Positions 37,570 through 40,461 of a DNA stretch of 40,461 nt are shown here, piece by piece. Numbering within the stretch: the first letter of the stretch is position 1; every line of letters starts with the position of its first letter. A program made the translations under genes and the position numbers. The notes under the pieces are model-generated. The model searched no databases and was not told the DNA's origin. It saw only the letters and a list, made by a program, of their open reading frames with translations. This DNA is from a virus: the IMG/VR virus record IMGVR_UViG_3300046536_000145, positions 1 through 40,461 of that record; one strand, given 5' to 3'.

Positions 37570-37852
37570 TTCGCGCCGCCTCTTCTTTGTTACGCCGGGC
37601 GGTGGACACGGCGTCGTCAACGGCGAGCAACCAATCCAGCTCAATGGCGGATTCGTCTTCAAGGTCGGACGGGCGACAATGCAGCAGCGTGCAAAGTCGC
37701 CACGTCCGATACTCGTCCATCGGCAGTTCATCCGGCGCGAAGTTGAACGACCCCTCAAGCGCCTGACTTAGACGCCGGAGGGAACGGTAGGGGAATCGGC
37801 GGCCGGCGTCGGCTCGAAGTTCGGCATGAGATCCTTGAGGTACGGGGCACAC
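37562..37852 (-). CDS. Second frame of the tail-assembly chaperone (expressed by -1 frameshift)
   Basis: The frame overlaps the end of the first chaperone gene and is open to 37562. Its unique part, after the first-frame stop, includes NFAPDELPMDEYRTWRLCTLL, ELDWLLAVDDAVSTARRNKEE. This matches the layout of the lambda G/GT pair. The overlap is -1 relative to the first frame. The best candidate slip site is TTCCCCT (minus strand, 37789-37795), which is not a standard heptamer. The displayed start is only where the frame first has an ATG. Confidence 0.68.
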   Translation of the reverse strand: MCPVPQGSHAELRADAGRRFPYRSLRRLSQALEGSFNFAPDELPMDEYRTWRLCTLLHCRPSDLEDESAIELDWLLAVDDAVSTARRNKEEAARNG

Positions 37853-38208
37853 GCCGCACGGAGCGCGTCTAGGTCCCGACCGGGAAGATCCTGCGACGCG
37901 TCGGCGGACACGGGGAAGGGGTACGACCAGCCCCGGACGACAGCACCGATTAGGGAGTCGTTCAGCTCCTCTAGTAGGTCGAACGCCTCGCCCATGCCCC
38001 CCGCGATTGCCAGTTGCTGATCCGGAGTCAGCGCGCCGCCGTCAGCGTTCTGTGCGGCTTCCGCTTCCTTGATAGCAGCGACGAACGAGGGAAGCGCGGC
38101 GAGCTTGGCCTGAATGCGCTTGATCGGTCGCCGCTGACGCTCGGTCACGTCGACAGCGTCCCGCAGGTCAGCGGTCGCGCCGGAGGGTAGAGTCACGTGC
38201 TCGGCCAT
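37768..38208 (-). CDS. Tail-assembly chaperone, first frame
   Basis: The product is 146 aa, starting MAEHVTLPSGATADLRDA; the ATG overlaps the tail tube stop. The middle is helical (RIQAKLAALPSFVAAIKEAE, EAFDLLEELNDSLIGAVVRG). It lies between the tail tube and tape measure genes, as all lambda G-like chaperones do, and overlaps a second frame. Some of the ribosomes should shift -1 to make the longer product. It helps polymerise tube on the tape measure. Confidence 0.82.
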   Translation of the reverse strand: MAEHVTLPSGATADLRDAVDVTERQRRPIKRIQAKLAALPSFVAAIKEAEAAQNADGGALTPDQQLAIAGGMGEAFDLLEELNDSLIGAVVRGWSYPFPVSADASQDLPGRDLDALRAACAPYLKDLMPNFEPTPAADSPTVPSGV

Positions 38209-39176
38209 TACTTGTACGTCCCTGAAGTGATTGCGTTCTGAAGAGTGACCTTGATCGGCGAGTAGCCGCCGGAAGCGCCAACGTCGGTGGAGTTCGCAAC
38301 TGCCTTGAAGGAAATCGGCAGTTCGACGTAGTCCTTACCGCGCGAAATGTCGGCGGACTCGTACACGACATTGGTCATGTGCAGCTTGAGTTGCTGGGCA
38401 GCCGCACCCGTACCGGTCGTGAAATTCACGTCAAGCGCGGTGGTCGAGCTGTTCAGGTAGTTGGTCAGCTGCGTCTCGTCTTCCATGACGAGCGTCAGCT
38501 TTCCGGAGACAGCGACCGGACCGGACCACAGCGCGTGAGGGGCCTGAGATCCGTCGACAGTGTCGATCACGGTGACGGGCCGCTTGATCTGGATATTTCC
38601 GTCTAGGACGGACAGGTTCGCGCTGCCGCCGATCGTCACAGCGCCTATCCAACCCGCGAGGGGCTGAACGTTGGTGAACGACGCGGTGGGGGCCGTGGTA
38701 GTGGCCGACGGAAGCGCGACAGCCTTGGCCGAGTAGGTCAGTAGGCCGTCCGCGTTGAACTTGATATCCAGGTCGCTGAACTTCGCACCCGGATACTGGC
38801 GCGTGTTGATGCTGTAGGCATCCGTGATGGTGTAGGACGGGGTCTGACCATCGCCGGTATTCAGCACGGCCATCGCGTGCGTGAACGGGGCAGACACGCC
38901 GGTCGTAGTGACGTCACCCAGAACCCCGGCCAGCAGGAATCCGAAAGTGTCCGCGAAGACGTCGCCAGCGAAATCAAACGTGCTGTGCTTGACGGTCTGG
39001 ATCTCGCCGTACACGTCGACCATAGCGCCGCGTAGACCCTTGTCCTGCGCGAGCTTGACGACATCCTTGGGAGTCGGCGGGCTGATCGGCAGGAAGTTGG
39101 TGGCCGCTACGGGGGTGCCAAAAGTCGTTTCCTTGGCAATCCCCATAACCGTAGCGGCTGTGGGACGAATACCCAT
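38208..39176 (-). CDS. Major tail (tube) protein
   Basis: The product is 322 aa. Features include ATVMGIAKETTFGTPVAATNFLP at the start, TVKHSTFDFAGDVFADTFGFLL, AYSINTRQYPGAKFSDLDIKFN and SGKLTLVMEDETQLTNYL, the pattern of the phage tail tube family PF18906. It polymerises into the tail tube. It lies between the 58-aa gene and the tail-assembly chaperones. Length is normal. Confidence 0.9.
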   Translation of the reverse strand: MGIRPTAATVMGIAKETTFGTPVAATNFLPISPPTPKDVVKLAQDKGLRGAMVDVYGEIQTVKHSTFDFAGDVFADTFGFLLAGVLGDVTTTGVSAPFTHAMAVLNTGDGQTPSYTITDAYSINTRQYPGAKFSDLDIKFNADGLLTYSAKAVALPSATTTAPTASFTNVQPLAGWIGAVTIGGSANLSVLDGNIQIKRPVTVIDTVDGSQAPHALWSGPVAVSGKLTLVMEDETQLTNYLNSSTTALDVNFTTGTGAAAQQLKLHMTNVVYESADISRGKDYVELPISFKAVANSTDVGASGGYSPIKVTLQNAITSGTYK

Positions 39177-39178
39177 GA

Positions 39179-39355
39179 TTACCCCTCTAGCGGTTCAGGA
39201 ACGAAAGCGTTGACGGTTGGTGCAGAGCCCGGCGTTTCGGACCATCGGCCGTCGTCGGGAAGTTCGGGGAGGTCGACCACCAGTCCCGGGGTCGCATTGA
39301 CTCCCAGCGAGGGGTAATAGCGGTCATCCTCGCCCGCGTAGGTGCACAGCGGCAT
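39179..39355 (-). CDS. 58-aa conserved-looking structural-operon protein
   Basis: The ATG at 39353-39355 has CTTGGGAGTGACCT upstream, and the stop is 2 bp before the tail tube ATG. The protein is MPLCTYAGEDDRYYPSLG, then TPGLVVDLPELPDDGRWSE. I recall similar small proteins of unknown function before tail tube genes in actinophages. A longer frame at 39187-39384 lacks a start signal and has an improbable composition, so it is rejected. Confidence 0.68.
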   Translation of the reverse strand: MPLCTYAGEDDRYYPSLGVNATPGLVVDLPELPDDGRWSETPGSAPTVNAFVPEPLEG

Positions 39356-39374
39356 AGGTCACTCCCAAGGGGGT

Positions 39375-39396
39375 CACGTACCAAATTTGGTACGTG
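39375..39396. promoter_or_regulatory. 22-bp palindrome, site 11
   Basis: Perfect copy, extended to 26 bp by GT/AC flanks. It lies between the tail terminator stop and the 58-aa gene, 20 bp before its start. Confidence 0.75.
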
Positions 39397-39401
39397 ACTA
39401 G

Positions 39402-39875
39402 CTAGATGCGGTTAAGACACTCGATCTCGATCAGGCCCGTAGCGCGTCGGCCCATGTGCGCCGGATCCTCCTCAACGTCGACAGCGACGGAGTGAGGTTT
39501 CGCGACCAGCACGCGACCCCCGAGCGACGGATCGCCCCGCAGTACGGCGATGATCGAATCGCATAGCGCGCTGGCTTGGATGTAAGCAGCCTGCGAGGTG
39601 GGGTCGTCTCCGCCCCGGAAGACATCCACGACGATTTCCAGCGTGTACCGCTCGTCAAGCCAACCGGCCCCACCACCGCCGACCAGCGCCATGACGCCAA
39701 CCTGTGAGGTGGTCTTGCCGACGGCCACAATGTCGTCAGGCTGACCGGCCCCCGGGTCGTCAAAGCAGACCAGCAGAGATGATGTCTTACTGAACGGGTC
39801 CGGCGTGAGTTGCGCCGTGAGCATGTCGTAGAAGTACTGGCGGACGCTCGGGGCGGAAGACGTAGGAATGGTCAT
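39402..39875 (-). CDS. Tail terminator-like protein
   Basis: The product is 157 aa; the ATG overlaps the connector stop (TAATG). The sequence has RQYFYDMLTAQLTPDPFSKTS, WLDERYTLEIVVDVFRGGDDP and ATGLIEIECLNRI, a mixed fold like the tail terminator or minor capsid proteins that cap the tube next to the head. The name depends on position (directly after the connector, before the tube) as well as the pattern. Confidence 0.72.
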   Translation of the reverse strand: MTIPTSSAPSVRQYFYDMLTAQLTPDPFSKTSSLLVCFDDPGAGQPDDIVAVGKTTSQVGVMALVGGGGAGWLDERYTLEIVVDVFRGGDDPTSQAAYIQASALCDSIIAVLRGDPSLGGRVLVAKPHSVAVDVEEDPAHMGRRATGLIEIECLNRI

Positions 39876-40461
39876 TACGCGATCCCCGGGGGTCGACGGA
39901 CGGGCGACCAGAGCTCAATCACCCGGTCGGGCAGCGCAAAGCCCATCGGCGTTCCCGCGCTGTCGCCGTCCATAGCTGCGCCGCCGAACTTCGGCCGGCC
40001 GGACTGCTGCGTCTGCTGCCAGAGGTGGCGAATCAGCTCAAGCGCGCCAAGACGGACCGTGAAAGGAACCTGACCGCTGCGACCCGCTGTGTAGACAAGT
40101 TTGATGTTCTTCGAACCGGCCGCGAATAGGGCGGCATCGCCACCAAAGGTCCTGCGGGTGAGAGTCCCGGTCGTGTAGTCAGCGGTGAAAGCGAAGGCGT
40201 TCATCTGAGTGCCTAGCGGCTGCTCGTTCAGCACGAACGCGCCTAGGCCGTAGTACTCCGTGCAGCTGAGCACCGACGCCAGCGGAAGCCAGTCCGGCGA
40301 TAGGGTCGACACTCCCCCGTCGAAATACTGCGTATGGGTCTCGGGGAGGAACGGGCCGCACACGTCGCGAGCCTGATCGGCAGCCGCGAGGATGAAGTTC
40401 TGTAGTTCGTCATCCTGCCGCGTATCGGCGGGATTCAGGTTTAGGTGCTTCTTAACGGACA
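39875..40461 (-). CDS. Head-tail connector, C-terminal part
   Basis: This is the second part of the connector gene that begins at 405 across the window junction. The stretch 40364-40461 repeats bases 1-98, so the unique C-terminal part is 39875-40363 and starts at CGPFLPETHTQYFDGG. Later strands include TAGRSGQVPFTVRLGALELIR, and it ends WSPVRRPPGIA. No start signal is needed here. The whole frame is consistent with a gp6-like adaptor after a beta-rich N-terminal domain. Confidence 0.78.
   Translation of the reverse strand, partial: SVKKHLNLNPADTRQDDELQNFILAAADQARDVCGPFLPETHTQYFDGGVSTLSPDWLPLASVLSCTEYYGLGAFVLNEQPLGTQMNAFAFTADYTTGTLTRRTFGGDAALFAAGSKNIKLVYTAGRSGQVPFTVRLGALELIRHLWQQTQQSGRPKFGGAAMDGDSAGTPMGFALPDRVIELWSPVRRPPGIA
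40364..40461. repeat. Right copy of 98-bp terminal overlap
   Basis: Matches bases 1-98 with three differences, each synonymous for the connector gene. Removing one copy gives a circle of 40,363 bp with an intact connector frame. Confidence 0.85.

Noticed and set aside
39187-39384. 65-codon minus-strand frame before the tail tube gene
   Set aside because: It has no ribosome-binding site and an odd composition. The overlapping 58-aa frame at 39179-39355 has a good start signal and ends 2 bp before the tail tube gene.
1-40461. CRISPR array
   Set aside because: The repeats present are isolated palindromes and paired elements, without regularly spaced repeats and spacers.

Overview
The window looks like the whole genome of a temperate, long-tailed (siphovirus) phage of a high-GC actinobacterium, most probably Streptomyces, related to phiC31. 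It is opened at an arbitrary point inside a head-tail connector gene. The first and last 98 bases are the same sequence with three differences, and the connector gene reads through the junction in frame. The sequence is therefore best treated as a circle of about 40,363 bp. The lineage rests on four things: a large serine integrase; a 46-bp imperfect dyad next to it whose TT-core region closely matches the phiC31 attP as I remember it; a gp3-like recombination directionality factor; and intergenic palindromes that recall the phiC31 repressor-binding repeats. Nearly every gene is on the minus strand, so transcription runs from high to low coordinates.

Layout in transcription order. Late genes (31,267 up to 40,461, continuing at 1-6,270): terminase small subunit, a 44-codon linking gene, terminase large subunit, a small membrane protein, portal, prohead protease, HK97-type capsid, an arginine-rich small protein, connector (across the junction), tail terminator, a 58-aa protein, tail tube, two tail-assembly chaperone frames, a gp10-like protein, a 965-aa tape measure, a 948-aa tail-tip protein and a C1q-like fibre protein. 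Next come a coiled-coil membrane protein, a holin candidate and a dNMP kinase (29,578-30,741). The control and early region (13.4-29.5 kb) holds the repressor candidate, a RecB/Cas4-type nuclease, an RNA ligase, the endolysin, the RDF, a toprim primase-helicase, an HNH nuclease, a family A DNA polymerase, a sigma-like factor, an endonuclease VII-like protein and many small proteins. The accessory and integration region (10.3-13.3 kb) has small unknown genes, a DUF402 protein with a zinc-binding tail, two small plus-strand genes, attP and the integrase. Finally, 6.4-8.4 kb has a tRNA array and HNH genes just upstream of the terminase.

Three repeated control elements punctuate the genome. (1) Eleven copies of a 22-bp palindrome (CACGTACCAAA plus its reverse complement) lie in gaps between genes; they are operator or stoperator candidates. 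(2) Seven copies of a 19-bp motif (minus strand GGAAT-N4-TGCTCTC) stand just upstream of operons; they are phage-specific promoter candidates, possibly read by the encoded sigma-like factor. (3) Two 99-bp copies of a nested inverted repeat lie 19 kb apart, each just upstream of one of those motifs.

The most unusual functional signal is a five-gene tRNA array in which four members have non-standard anticodon loops (C33, or loops of 6 or 8 nt). The same genome encodes an RNA ligase. Together these suggest resistance to host anticodon nucleases. All motif and family calls are by eye.
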